The notes below the pieces were generated by a model. It saw only the letters and a list, made by a program, of their open reading frames with translations, did not search any database and was not told the DNA's origin. A stretch of DNA of 64,000 nt, from contig OZ038395.1 of assembly GCA_964036045.1 (NCBI GenBank), positions 4,355,753 through 4,419,752 on the forward strand, written 5' to 3'. Shown here piece after piece: positions 32,701-42,513 of this stretch. Made by a program: the position numbers and the translations under genes. This DNA comes from Eutreptiella sp. 'Long Island Sound 2002'. Its lineage: Eukaryota; Euglenozoa; Euglenophyceae; Eutreptiales; Eutreptiaceae. The first letter of the stretch is position 1. Each line of letters begins with the position of its first letter.

Positions 32701-33784
32701 CAGAGGAGGAGGAGGTCCTGGAGATCGAGTTGTACAACGTCCCCGACCCGATCCACAGCGTCATCCTGATCGTCAACATCTGCAAGGCCCAGCAGCGCAA
32801 CCAGTTGTTCCGGGCGGTCAAGGAGGTATAACACACAGGGACACATGCGTACAGATAGAAATACCCGGAGGTGCATGGCTATGCACGTCTGGAGAGCCCA
32901 CACAGGGTCCAGAGCCCCGGGCATGAGGTCAGGGGCGTTGCATTTCGTTTCGTCTCGTTTCGCTTCGCTCTGTTTCGTTGCTGGTGTAGGCGTGGATCCA
33001 CATGTACGACGCCGAGACGCAGCAGCGCATCTTCAGATACGACGTGGAGATGGCGAACTTCGAGTCCGCGACCGCCATCGAGTTCGGGCGCGTCGTGCGC
33101 GCGAGCAACGGCCAGTGGGTCTTCCACGTCCAGCCCGAGCCCATCAACGGCACGTTCACGGAAATCAAGAGCAGCTTCTTCCGCAACTTCATCACCGAGG
33201 GTTGCCGTCAGGTCCTGGACTTCCGTCACGCGGTGTTCGGGCTGGGCTGGGACGTGCCCAAGACGCACAGCGGGCCCCCCTTCGATCTGGACGTGCTGGT
33301 GCTGGCGCTGGGCGCCGACAACCGCCTGGTCAGCGACGGCTGGTTCGTCTACTACAACCACCTGGCGACCGGCTGCCGGTCCATTGTGCACAACGGCGAC
33401 GCCCGCGACGGGGACTCCAACAAGGAGGACGACGAGACCGTGACCCTGAACCTGTGGGACATGGACGAGCGCGTGAAGAAGGTCTCGTTCATGATCAACA
33501 TCTACGAGTGCCAGAGCCACGGCCACTGCTTCACGCAGATCCCCACGCTTTGGGTCCGGGTGTGCAACCGGGACACCAACGCGGAGCTGCTGCGGTACGA
33601 CATGGACACGGAGGGCTTCGCGGGCGTGCCGACCATCGAGGTGGCGCAGTTGGTGCGCCTGGGGGACGGGCGGGGCTGGGAGTTGACGGCGCTGGGCAAC
33701 ACGATGCAGTTGGATGTGGACGGGCTGTATCAGTTGTACGCGCCGCGCAGGAGCTGGCAGGGGCACATACAGACGGGGCATTGA
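29781..33784 (+). CDS. Protein with four tandem TerD domains
   Basis: CDS join(29781..30971, 31939..32270, 32471..32825, 32990..33784): 2673 nt, 890 residues. Start: ATG in GTGATGGC context; an acceptor (TTTTTTTCCCAG) at 29758 suggests a 5'-UTR intron. TerD (tellurite-resistance/stress family, a calcium-binding beta-sandwich) occurs four times, at about residues 124-273, 322-476, 524-669 and 708-855. Each begins with the (G)xxWD/V signature (VGMSWDV, VGFSWV, VACGWV, FGLGWDV), followed by a DLD-like strand (ELDILAFCLD, HVAVAMLD, DVDLLSFGV, DLDVLVLALG). The last copy keeps most acidic ligands; the second has lost the DLD motif. The N-terminal 120 residues are basic with a run of six Asp. Domain 2 is split by intron 1 and domain 3 by intron 3; intron 2 lies between them. 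All three introns look transposon-derived. A stress or calcium role is inferred from the family. Confidence 0.92.
30972..31938 (+). other. Intron 1 of the TerD gene, bounded by a 9-bp direct repeat
   Basis: The donor side is GAGCCAG|GTCCAG and the acceptor side TCGCCAG|GTCCCG. GCCAGGTCC is present at both ends (30967-30975 and 31934-31942). The ends just inside, AGTGGTGG and the reverse complement AGAGGTGG, resemble hAT termini. Splicing leaves one repeat copy and joins Gln to Val in phase 0. A family E element (30994-31377) is nested inside. Confidence 0.8.
30994..31377 (+). mobile_element. TA-flanked MITE family E, copy 2 (nested in intron 1)
   Basis: Starts with a C run then GCCCTTGTCTAAGCTACGCC and ends GGCGTAGCTTAGACAAGG plus a G run. 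Both flanks read GTAC, so the duplication is TA or GTAC. The two subterminal copies of GTAGGCGTAGGGACCGTATT are in direct orientation. Confidence 0.9.
32274..32465 (-). mobile_element. hAT-like MITE family B acting as intron 2 of the TerD gene (introner)
   Basis: 192 bp with terminal inverted repeats CAGGGATGCATTGGAAGGG and CAGGGATGCATTCGAAGGG. It is flanked on both sides by CTCAGGTA (32266-32273 and 32466-32473), a perfect 8-bp duplication. The resulting intron 32271-32470 uses the donor CAG|GTACAG from the left duplication and the acceptor CTCAG| from the right one. Joining gives AG|G (Arg) then TAC, in frame with the following exon. Relatives lie at 21634, 22262 and 52970 in the opposite orientation. 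Confidence 0.95.
32827..32987 (+). mobile_element. 161-bp element family G acting as intron 3 of the TerD gene (introner)
   Basis: Starts TATAACACACAGGGACACAT and ends TTTCGTTGCTGGTGT. It is flanked by AGG on both sides (32824-32826 and 32988-32990). The intron 32826-32989 (donor GAG|GTATAA, acceptor GTGTAG|G) removes the element plus one AGG and joins Glu to Ala in phase 0. A second 161-bp copy is at 58938-59098. No clear inverted repeats. Confidence 0.88.
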
Positions 33785-33870
33785 AGGTCCGACCGCGGTT
33801 GGCGGTGAACCGATGGCGGCTGGGGCTTTGAGCCGCCAGCAGGTGTTGGCGGCGGCAGGGAGCCAAGGAT

Positions 33871-34189
33871 CAGGACTGCCCTTAGGAACCCCAATTGGTT
33901 TTTTGTGAAGGACAGCCAACCGCTAACCGCCAACCGCCACCAACCGCCAATCGCCAACCGCCAATCGCCAACCGCCACCAATCACTAACTGCCAGCCGCC
34001 AGCCGCCGCCAACCACCGCCAACCGCCAACCGCCGACCGCCGCCAACCGCCAACCATTCTCCAATACTGTTTCCGGGGTTTTGTGTCTTGCCCATGTTTT
34101 GACCATGAAGAAGAAAGCGTCCCCGTGACAGTTCATTTCTGTTGGTGTTACGAATTCTTTTCTTTTTTTTCCCCTGAGGGACAGCCCTG
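33871..34189 (+). mobile_element. hAT-like MITE family I, copy 1
   Basis: 319 bp from CAGGACTGCCCTTAGGAACC to CTGAGGGACAGCCCTG, with a perfect 8-bp flanking duplication CCAAGGAT (33863-33870 and 34190-34197). The interior begins with a CCAACCGCC-rich minisatellite, then a conserved block around GTGTCTTGCCCATGTTTTGA. It starts 86 bp after the TerD stop codon. Confidence 0.93.
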
Positions 34190-34419
34190 CCAAGGATGCC
34201 ATGGGCTGACATCGCAATTTATAACCTTCAACAGTGGCCAAAACCCACAGATATGCCAGCTATGCCCGGGGCTTATTGATGCCTGTGCGCCTGCCTTTGC
34301 TCAAGGCATTTACAGCGGTTGCCAAAGGGGAAGCCTGCTGGCAGGCTCCGGACGCTGCCGTCGTAGTACAGCATAACCGGTGCGGAGGCGCAATGCACAA
34401 GGCCGGGGAGTCATGCGGC

Positions 34420-34672
34420 CAGGGCTGTTCTTAAGACGTCTTTTCTGGTTAAGGACAGCCCTCAAGGACAGCCCCTTGGGACCAGCAACTGCCAACCGCC
34501 AACCGCTAACCGCCACCATCCACCAATCACCGCCAACCGCCAACCCTTGTTCAATAATGCTTCTGTGGTCTTGTGTCTTGCTCATGTCTTGACCGCGAAG
34601 CACAGAGCGTCCCCGTGACCGCTCATTTCTGTTGCCGTTACAAACCCTTCCCCCCCCTCAAGGACAGACCTG
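34420..34672 (+). mobile_element. hAT-like MITE family I, copy 2
   Basis: 253 bp from CAGGGCTGTTCTTAAG to CTCAAGGACAGACCTG. Flanks CATGCGGC and CATACGGC match at 7 of 8 positions. Interior as copy 1, with a shorter CCAACCGC array. Confidence 0.88.
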
Positions 34673-35211
34673 CATACGGCAACAATTTTGCGCTTCTGTG
34701 TGGAGCACTCCTCTCCCACGAAGGCGTTTACTGGTCAATCACCGTCAATTAATCGCCCCACTGTTCGTCAGTGAACGTCGCACACTGACCAATTCCATGT
34801 TTCATGTTCCATGTCCATCCAGTTCCATGTTCCATTTTCATCGGGGGAGGCGTATCCGCAGGGTCTTCAAACCTGGTCACAACGGTCTGGTTAAGACCCA
34901 CCCGCACTGCTCCTGAGAATATGCCAGCGGACCTTCCACAGTAACCGCCGTGCCCAGTGCAAAACCGTGAGAAACCGGGGGAATATAGTTGTTGGCGTTT
35001 CCTGCTTCTCCATTTCTCACATTTCTTCCCATTCGCCCCCAGTTCGGTCGGGTATCCCCCGTTTAAGCTCGGTTTCCCAAGTGGCCACGCCCAAGTGGCG
35101 GAAACTAAGGGTCCCTGGTGCAGTGTGGCCGAGCGTGTGTGAACTGGGTATGAGTGCAGGCAGGCCATTGGGTTGGGAGAAGGACGAGGAGGCTATGGGC
35201 ATATAGTGGGC

Positions 35212-35440
35212 CACAACGGTGGATGTAGGGGGGCGTTTCTGCACAGCGCGCACACAGCGTGGGCACCGCGCGGGGCACCGCGTCCACTCGTAAGTTCGGT
35301 TTCCCGTGACCCCCCCTGCAAACCACCCAACCCTCGGGGAAGCATACGTCCGCAGGGCAAAAACAGCAGATTTAGACAGCAATCCGGTTTTCAGTGTAAA
35401 AGATAGCGTTATCTGAGTTTTTGGACTGCGTAAGTCTGAG
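35212..35440 (+). mobile_element. Dispersed element family M, copy 1
   Basis: Starts near GGGGGGCGTTTCTGCACAGC and includes GCAAACCACCCAACC, CAGCAGATTTAGACAGCAAT and GAGTTTTTGGACTG. The same blocks occur in inverted order at 57600-57836. The GCACAGCGCGC end recurs alone at about 26.4, 26.8, 38.0, 38.25 and 56.05 kb. Confidence 0.7.
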
Positions 35441-35515
35441 CAGTCCTGCGTTTGGGTGCACAGCGGGTACCGCGACCACCTTGGCCATCAGGGGAAACGG
35501 GTCCAAACTGGCCTA

Positions 35516-35900
35516 CCCCCCCCCCCCCTTGCGCATGCACGGCCTTGTCTAAGCACGGGGTGGGCGGTGAACCGCCGTTTTGAGGAAATTTTGGGACCGC
35601 TGTTTTTGTGGTCCAGCATGGAGGATTGGGCGTTTGTAGAGCGTTTGCTCAGGGAAAGAGGGGCTCAGTCATGTCTGTGATGGTGCATTCTGTTCATAAC
35701 AACATTGTACTACACATTGCAACCCCATGCTGCTTGTTCTGATGTGATTTTCAGCCCTGGCTAACAATGTTATTCCCGGTCTGGCTGTCACATGTGTCAC
35801 GCGCATGCACGGCCTTGTCTAAGCACGGGGTGGGCGTTGGACCGCCGTTTTGGCCTGACTTCTGGGACCGCGGTCGTGCTTGCGCAAGGGGGGGGGGGGG
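35516..35900 (+). mobile_element. TA-flanked MITE family F, copy 1
   Basis: C run then CCTTGCGCATGCACGGCCTT at the left; CGTGCTTGCGCAAGG plus a G run at the right. TA lies at both flanks (35514-35515 and 35901-35902). GCGCATGCACGGCCTTGTCT plus AAGCACGGGGTGGGCG occurs twice in direct orientation, about 285 bp apart, echoing the subterminal repeats of family E. Confidence 0.85.
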
Positions 35901-36073
35901 TACTTTTTGCACAGCACGGGCACCGCGCACGGTCGTCCTCTACGTCAGCGTTGGGTCTCAGGTAGGCACTGTCTGTCTCCCTGGACCATTGTAGATGTAC
36001 ATATTTGTGCGCGCGCAAACGGTGCTCATTGAACAAAAGACTGGAGGGGGACGTGTGATTTGGGGCGCCCCTT

Positions 36074-36587
36074 TTACTGTTCTCTCTGCTGACCAAGCCA
36101 GGGCAGTCCGTGGGGCTCCAGACTGAACCCTTTTGTGGCACTAAAACTGCCACTGAGCGTCTTCGGGGCTTGTGTTCCGAAGTTGCCCATCTGCCCATCC
36201 CTCATCACCATGGCAGCTTGGGCAACCCGGTCCCCTCCAAAAGGGTCATCCCATACGCTGCGTTTTGTTTGTCCACCACAGAGTTCTGCCAGCTCATCGG
36301 CCTCCCTGGCAATTTTGGGTCCCTCCTTCGACCCTAACAACCATCAAGAAGGGACCGCCTCGCTGGCCCCCACACCCATTGCTCAGATACCCACCGTTCA
36401 TGTTGTGTGTGATGCATTGCATCACCATCATTGAGCCTGTCTGTGGGGCACTGTCCTTTGCATTCTCCACAGCGTCGTGCCAAAGTCGGTCGAATACACA
36501 GTTGTACAGCAGGGCCTGCCTGAAATCGATTCCGGTTGTCCCATCAAAAAAGTCCGCCAGAGCACAGCCAGGCCCTCGTTGGCTCAC
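36074..36587 (-). pseudogene. Protein-like minus-strand remnant
   Basis: Two frames, 36587-36294 (SQRGPGCALADFFDGTTGID, then NMNGGYLSNGCGGQRGG) and 36340-36074 (READELAELCGGQTKRSVWD), read like one protein with a frameshift between them. No recognised family; probably an old mobile-element gene. Confidence 0.3.
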
Positions 36588-38685
36588 AATGTGCCGCAGA
36601 CATGGCCTGAAACTGCCTCAATTTTTCTGTGACAGAGGCTGCTGTTGCTGCTGGAGCTGCTCTATATATGTGCTTCGGGACCATTGCTGTGTTGCGCACA
36701 TCACCCCTTCTTTCAGAGCCCTTGCACTTCATCCCAGCATCCAGTCCCTGCACCCTACACGTAGAGGGCCTGTCATCGGGGGTTTGCTATTGACCTCTCC
36801 TCAATCTTGTCCCTCCGGGCATGGCGTGGTCTGCAGGGCATTTGTCTGCATCCCCACGGGGCTCGTGCTTACCAGCAAACCGGTGGCGGCAATCACTGAA
36901 CGCTGGCAGTGACCCGGCCAACTATTGTCTCTGCGTCTGCAGCGTTTTATTTCGGGGTCCTCCACAGCAGTTTGTTGTCTCTGCCAAGCCTTTTGCCCCC
37001 ACGGTCCCTGCTTCTCCATCGCTGCATGTCGTAGGAGGCAACAAATTTGGGGGTTGCAATGTGGCAGAACCGCTGATTGCTGCACTGGATGCCACAACCC
37101 GGACCCCAGAATTTTCAAAGGGGGGTGGAGGAGTAGTGCATGGGAACCAATGGACCAGAGTGGTCCTTGATCTCGCTGATTCGTTGACAACAGAAATGCC
37201 GCACAATCCAGTAATCAATCGATGACGCCTGGCCGGTCACCAACAGTGTTCATCTGCAGTGTGAGCCCGGAGCATACCTCCTATGTTGGGTGTTTTCAAG
37301 TCGCATGCTGTCATCCCTACCCCCAGCCTCTCAGTGGGCCCGCTTCTGTCAAGGGGGGGGTGGGGGGCTGTTGTCTTCAACCCAGGGACCCCGCCCTGAG
37401 AACTTTCAGGGAACCTCTACTGCCTTTGGCAATTCACGCCAAAGTTGGTTGATGCGTGTTGGAGATTGTAAAGTGCGGAGGGCCTGAGGACAGGCTCGTG
37501 TGTACAATTTTTCCTTCTTGTGGCTGATGGCGTCACACGACAGCTCTGCTTTGCTGTACAGTGGACAATGGAACTTGTGGACCAGGAGTCATAACCCCGT
37601 GAGAGTCCGTGGTTGTGGTTGTAAAGCCACCACCAAAGGGGCCGTCAAGCTGTTTTGGCCATCTAGGTACCCTGGGGGTTATGCCCCTCAGCTCGCCGTG
37701 CAGCAATCCTAAGGGTGGTACCACCCCTGGGGGTGGTGGTGTTTTTGATATCCCTCTTTCCGGGTGGTTGAATGCCTTGTTTGGGGTGGTTTTGTCTGCC
37801 TGTTCGGGGGGGCATGGGGGGATTGCCCATTTCGAACCACAAATCAGTGTACCAGTGTATGATTCAGGCCATTGCTTTGTACATAGCTGCACTACGGATC
37901 TACGAATGGAACCCGATGAACCAGATGTCAACCTGTAGATGTACAGCCCATGGATGCACTGTTGCAGTTGCCGACTGTTAGGAGGCGTACCGTGCGCTGT
38001 GAGCGCGCTGTGCGAAAAGTTGGCTGTTCTCCACCACCGGGAGTTCGGTAAGTTCAGAAGATTGAAAGGACGTCATTGAATGGCTGCTGCAGTGGACGGG
38101 GCTGTAGGGGGCAGAATTTAGGTCCCTGGGACCCATCGCAAGCATCAGATGTTTGAATTTTTGAGTTTTGAATTGATTGTGCATGATTCCGCAGGTGGGT
38201 GGTTTTCAGGGTTGTTACCTGGATAACCACTGCAATAATTGGCGCTGTGCCCGCGCTGTGCGAAAATGCCCCCTTAAAGAACAAAAGCAACAATCTATGA
38301 TGCCATGCTCAACGTATGGCGTGGTAACCGAATATGCAGCTCATGTCCGTGTGAGCTAAGGGCCGCCGGAGTGTGATGGTAAGTTTCAGAAATCACCCGC
38401 TCTATTGGCTCTGGGGCTCATGCAGCATGCACGATTTCAGCGAGCATCATTCATGGTACGGAGGGGAAGGCCATGTTGTTGGTGTCTGCCAAAATTTTGG
38501 CACACGAGGTGTCCAGCAACATTTGGGTAGACGTCATTTGTTGCGAGGATAAGAATTTTTTCCCCACTTTTGGCAACAAAGTTTTTCATTGAGATTGCGT
38601 CAAACTTCGTCTTTCGAGACAGCCAACAACTTTTGGTGTTCAGCTTTTTCACTTGTTTTAAGACTCCTAATTTGCAACACATTTA

Positions 38686-39066
38686 CACTCCCAACTTGCC
38701 CAGGAAAATGTCCACCACAAATTCAACTCATCTGCGTGATTACCAATATGCATTGTTGGTCATCTGCCAAATTGTCGGCAGACCTCTCAACTCCATTGTT
38801 TAGCTATGGTGGCATATTCAACATCGTTTACATCTAACATGAGATAATTTGTGTTTCTGATTGGTCCGTGTCATACCTCTCGGGATGCATTCACTGTTCC
38901 CTCTTTTTCCACAGTTGCTGCGTCCATTTAGATTAGCATTTCATTTCGGCGACAATAATAGGGCGGAGACATGAGCGGCCAGGTCGTGCAGGGCCGTCAC
39001 CTGAAAGCTAGTGTCTGTGATGAACAGAGAAAATATGCTTCTGGGCCGTTACTAGGGAACAAAGGG
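38686..39066 (+). repeat. Dispersed repeat family K, copy 2
   Basis: Colinear with 16606-17033. It ends at the border of the 43-bp satellite, so the satellite may have expanded next to or inside this element. Confidence 0.8.
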
Positions 39067-39097
39067 GCAGATTGGCAAGGTGAAGAAAGCCACCTAC

Positions 39098-41018
39098 CCC
39101 ATATATGGGGGCCTTTTTGCCAGTGCAAAGTGTCCCCATGCCCATCTATGGGGGCCTTTTTGCCAGTGCAAAGTGTCCCCATGCCCATCTATGGGGGCCT
39201 TTTTGCCAGTGCAAAGTGTCCCCATGCCCATATATGGGGTCCTTTTTGCCAGTGCAAAGTGTCCCCATGCCCATATATGGGGGCCTTTTGGCCAGTGCAA
39301 AGTGTCCCCATGCCCATATATGGGGGCTGTTTTGCCAGTGCAAAGTGTCCCCATGCCCATATATGGGGGCTGTTTTGCCAGTGCAAAGTGTCCCAATGCC
39401 CATATATGGGGGCCTTTTTGCCAGTGCAAAGTGTCCCCATGCCCATATATGAGGGCCTTTTTGTCAGTGCAAAGTGTCCCCATGCCCATATATGGGGGCC
39501 TTTTTGCCAGTGCAAAGTGTCCCCATGCCCATATATGGGGGCTGTTTTGCCAGTGCAAAGTGTCCCCATGCCCATATATGGGGGCCTTTTTGCCAGTGCA
39601 AAGTGTCCCCATGCCCATATATGGGGGCCTTTTTGCCAGTGCAAAGTGTCCCCATGCCCATCTATGGGGGCCTTTTTGCCAGTGCAAAGTGTCCCCATGC
39701 CCATCTATGGGGGCCTTTTTGCCAGTGCAAAGTGTCCCCATGCCCATATATGGGGGCCTTTTTGCCAGTGCAAAGTGTCCCCATGCCCATATATTGGGGC
39801 CTTTTTGCCAGTGCAAAGTGTCCCCATGCCCATATATGAGGGCCTTTTTGCCAGTGCAAAGTGTCCCCATGCCCATATATGGGGGCTGTTTTGCCAGTGC
39901 AAAGTGTCCCCATGCCCATATATGGGGTGCTTTTTGCCAGTGCAAAGTGTCCCCATGCCCATATATGGGGGCTGTTTTGCTAGTGCAAAGTGTCCCCATG
40001 CCCATATATGGGGGCCTTTTTGCCAGTGCAAAGTGTCCCCATGCCCATATATGGGGGCTGTTTTGCCAATGCAAAGTGTCCCGATGCCCATATATGGGGG
40101 CCTTTTCCACCAGTGCAAAGTGTCCCCATGCCCATATATGGGGGCCTTTTTGCCAGTGCAAAGTGTCCCGATGCCCATATATGGAGGCCTTTTTGCCAGT
40201 GCAAAGTGTCCCCATGCCCATCTATGGGGGCCTTTTTGCCAGTGCAAAGTGTCCCCATGCCCATATATGGGGGCCTTTTTGCCAGTGCAAAGTGTCCCCA
40301 TGCCCATATATGGGGGCCTTTTTGCCAGTGCAAAGTGTCCCCATGCCCATATATTGGGGCTGTTTTGCCAATGCAAAGTGTCCCCATGCCCATCTATGGG
40401 GTCCTTTTTGCCAGTGCAAAGTGTCCCCATGCCCATCTATGGGGGCCTTTTTGCCAGTGCAAAGTGTCCCCATGCCCATATATGGGGGCCTTTTTGCCCG
40501 TGCAAAGTGTCCCCATGCCCATCTATGGGGGCCTTTTTGCCAGTGCAAAGTGTCCCCATGCCCATATATGAGGGCCTTTTTGCCAGTGCAAAGTGTCCCC
40601 ATGCCCATATATGGGGTCCTTTTTGCCAGTGCAAAGTGTCCCCATGCCCATCTATGGGGGCCTTTTGGCCAGTGCAAAGTGTCCCCATGCCCATCTATGG
40701 GGGCCTTTTTGCCAGTGCAAAGTGTCCCCATGCCCATATATGGGGGCCTTTTTGCCAGTGCAAAGTGTCCCCATGCTCATATATGGGGTCCTTTTTGCCA
40801 GTGCAAAGTGTCCCCATGCCCATATATGAGGGCCTTTTTGCCAGTGCAAAGTGTCCCCATGCCCATATATATGGGGGCCTTTTTGCTAATGTCAACTGTC
40901 CCCATACACATCCGTGGGGGCCTTTTTGTCAGTGCAAAGTGTGGCCATGCCAATATATGGGGTCCTTTTTGTCAGTGCAAAGTGCCCCGATGCCCATATA
41001 TGGGGGCCTTTTTGCTAT
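39098..41018. repeat. 43-bp satellite, about 44 copies
   Basis: The unit reads TGCCCATATATGGGGGCC, TTTTTGCCAGTG, CAAAGTGTCCCCA. Copies are 90-100% alike until about 40860, after which the last units diverge. Because 43 is not a multiple of 3 and the unit lacks stops, frames stay open on both strands for hundreds of codons; I do not call these proteins. Common variants are CCCATCTATGGG and GGCTGTTTTGCC. Confidence 0.97.
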
Positions 41019-42264
41019 GCCGTTCACGCAATGTGCACGCAATGCAAAATTTCACATGTCGCCAACGATGCGAGCCCTAGTTTTGGCCCTTTCATACAAG
41101 TTACCAGAATTTTTTCGGGTGTTAAATGAGCTTAATTCTGTTGATGATATGCATTTCATTGAATTTTCGGTGAAAAGGGGTAGAAAGGGTGTTTGGTCAT
41201 GGTTGAGAGGTCTGGCCCACGCAGTGTTCACACAGCTGCTTTGATTCCTCCCCGCTTTGTGAAATGGCAGAAACTGATGTGGCACTGTGGACCAGACCTA
41301 AGTCATGTGCCTTCCGTAACCAGGGCTGCGGTGAGGAGGGGCTGGGATGGTCATCCCATATGGTACTGGATACACCAAGGCTTGAGGACGCCTGCCTTTA
41401 GGCGATTCACATCTAATGACAAGGTTGGCTAGTCAATCTCGCAAGATGCCCACAGGGAAAAGGGGGAAGTGGCCGAACAGCGGGTGAGGTAACTGAACCT
41501 TGGTACCCTGACCGTTACGGCCCTATCCTCGTCGGACGCTGCTTTGTCAGGCGTGGAATGCCGGCCATGGTCTATACAGCCCAGTACCAGGATATCCCTC
41601 CCTACCCACCTGAGATTTACTGCATGTGCATGCAGTGCACACGCAGTGCAAAAGCACTGCCCTACACCCTGGTAGCCTCGTTCCACATGCCACAAGAGAA
41701 GGCCGCAGACACTGCGTCTGTGCTGGGCACAGACAGTAGGTTGACGCAGCAAGGTGAGGGTGGCAGCAGCAGAGCCGGCGGATCTGGCAGAACAGGCTTC
41801 AAGCTTGTCAGGGTTGCGTTCATAGGTGGGGCAGCATGCAGGTGCAGTACAACCTGCTGAACCAAGGGTCAGGGACATGAGGTTCAGATTTCTCATCCCA
41901 ATAGATCAGTGCATTCAAAGCAGATATCAGTGCCTCATGGACATGCGTTGCGACCATTTCTTGACACTGCACACAGGCGGGAAAGGAAGCTGGCATTTCT
42001 GTGCATTTCTAACCGTTTCTAGCGACCACCATCTCTGTGCCAGTCTCCCCTCGTTTGGGTGTGTTGAGCCCTGTACGGGGGTGTACCATTGTTTGCGAGA
42101 TAGCAATGAACGCCGCATGAAAGGCTGGCGCCGCTGGAGATAAGTGAGTTCTCAGGCCCATGTCCCTGGCTCGTCCATGTGCTTGACTCTTCCATGTCCT
42201 TCGCCCTGTGTCATATGTACTATGCAACACAAATGACTTGCTTGCTCTTTTGCCCCACTTCCAG
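41019..42264. other. No recognisable gene
   Basis: Short frames on both strands. A stretch around 41700-41830 (GEGGSSRAGGSGRTGFKLVR) could be an exon of the fragment at 42265, but I cannot link them. Confidence 0.45.
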
Positions 42265-42513
42265 GGTGGTCCTGGGGCAGCGAGCCAGGTTCTGGCCCAA
42301 GTGCTTACAGCACTTGTTGAGGGACAGACAGGGACGCAGCCTAGCCCAACAGGGCTATCACCGGAGGGTGCGACCCAGCGCGAGGACGCCGGTGTGGCCG
42401 TACGGGCGTTACCGGGACAGCCTGGTCACAGTGTGAAATCCCTCCCCTTGCTTGCTCTTTCGCACAGACACTCTTTCTGCTGTGGTTCTGTGCCCCTTCA
42501 CAAATGCGGCTGA
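42265..42513 (+). CDS. Candidate last exon of an unidentified upstream gene
   Basis: Follows the acceptor CCCCACTTCCAG and reads GGPGAASQVLAQVLTALVEG, then Gly/Pro-rich text; if unspliced it runs to a TGA at 42511. It overlaps the first codons of the dephospho-CoA kinase gene in another frame. It could be the 3' end of a neighbour or a 5' leader exon. No family recognised. Confidence 0.3.
   Translation, partial: GGPGAASQVLAQVLTALVEGQTGTQPSPTGLSPEGATQREDAGVAVRALPGQPGHSVKSLPLLALSHRHSFCCGSVPLHKCG

Larger units (their letters stand above)
34681..38685. other. Mobile elements and decayed coding sequence, no intact gene
   Basis: Holds family M (35212-35440), family F (35516-35900) and protein-like minus-strand remnants at 36.1-36.6 kb. 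The rest has short open frames on both strands without motifs. Confidence 0.55.

Noticed and set aside
33904-34060. Telomere-like repeat (CCAACCGCC)
   Set aside because: The array is internal to a family I MITE with target duplications and recurs in its other copies.
39098-41018. Possible CRISPR array
   Set aside because: The units are contiguous and near-identical with no variable spacers, and the setting is eukaryotic.
38971-41244. 757-, 666- and 375-codon open frames on both strands
   Set aside because: They are frames through the 43-bp satellite, whose unit has no stop in any phase used; all frames are equally open, so no protein is supported.
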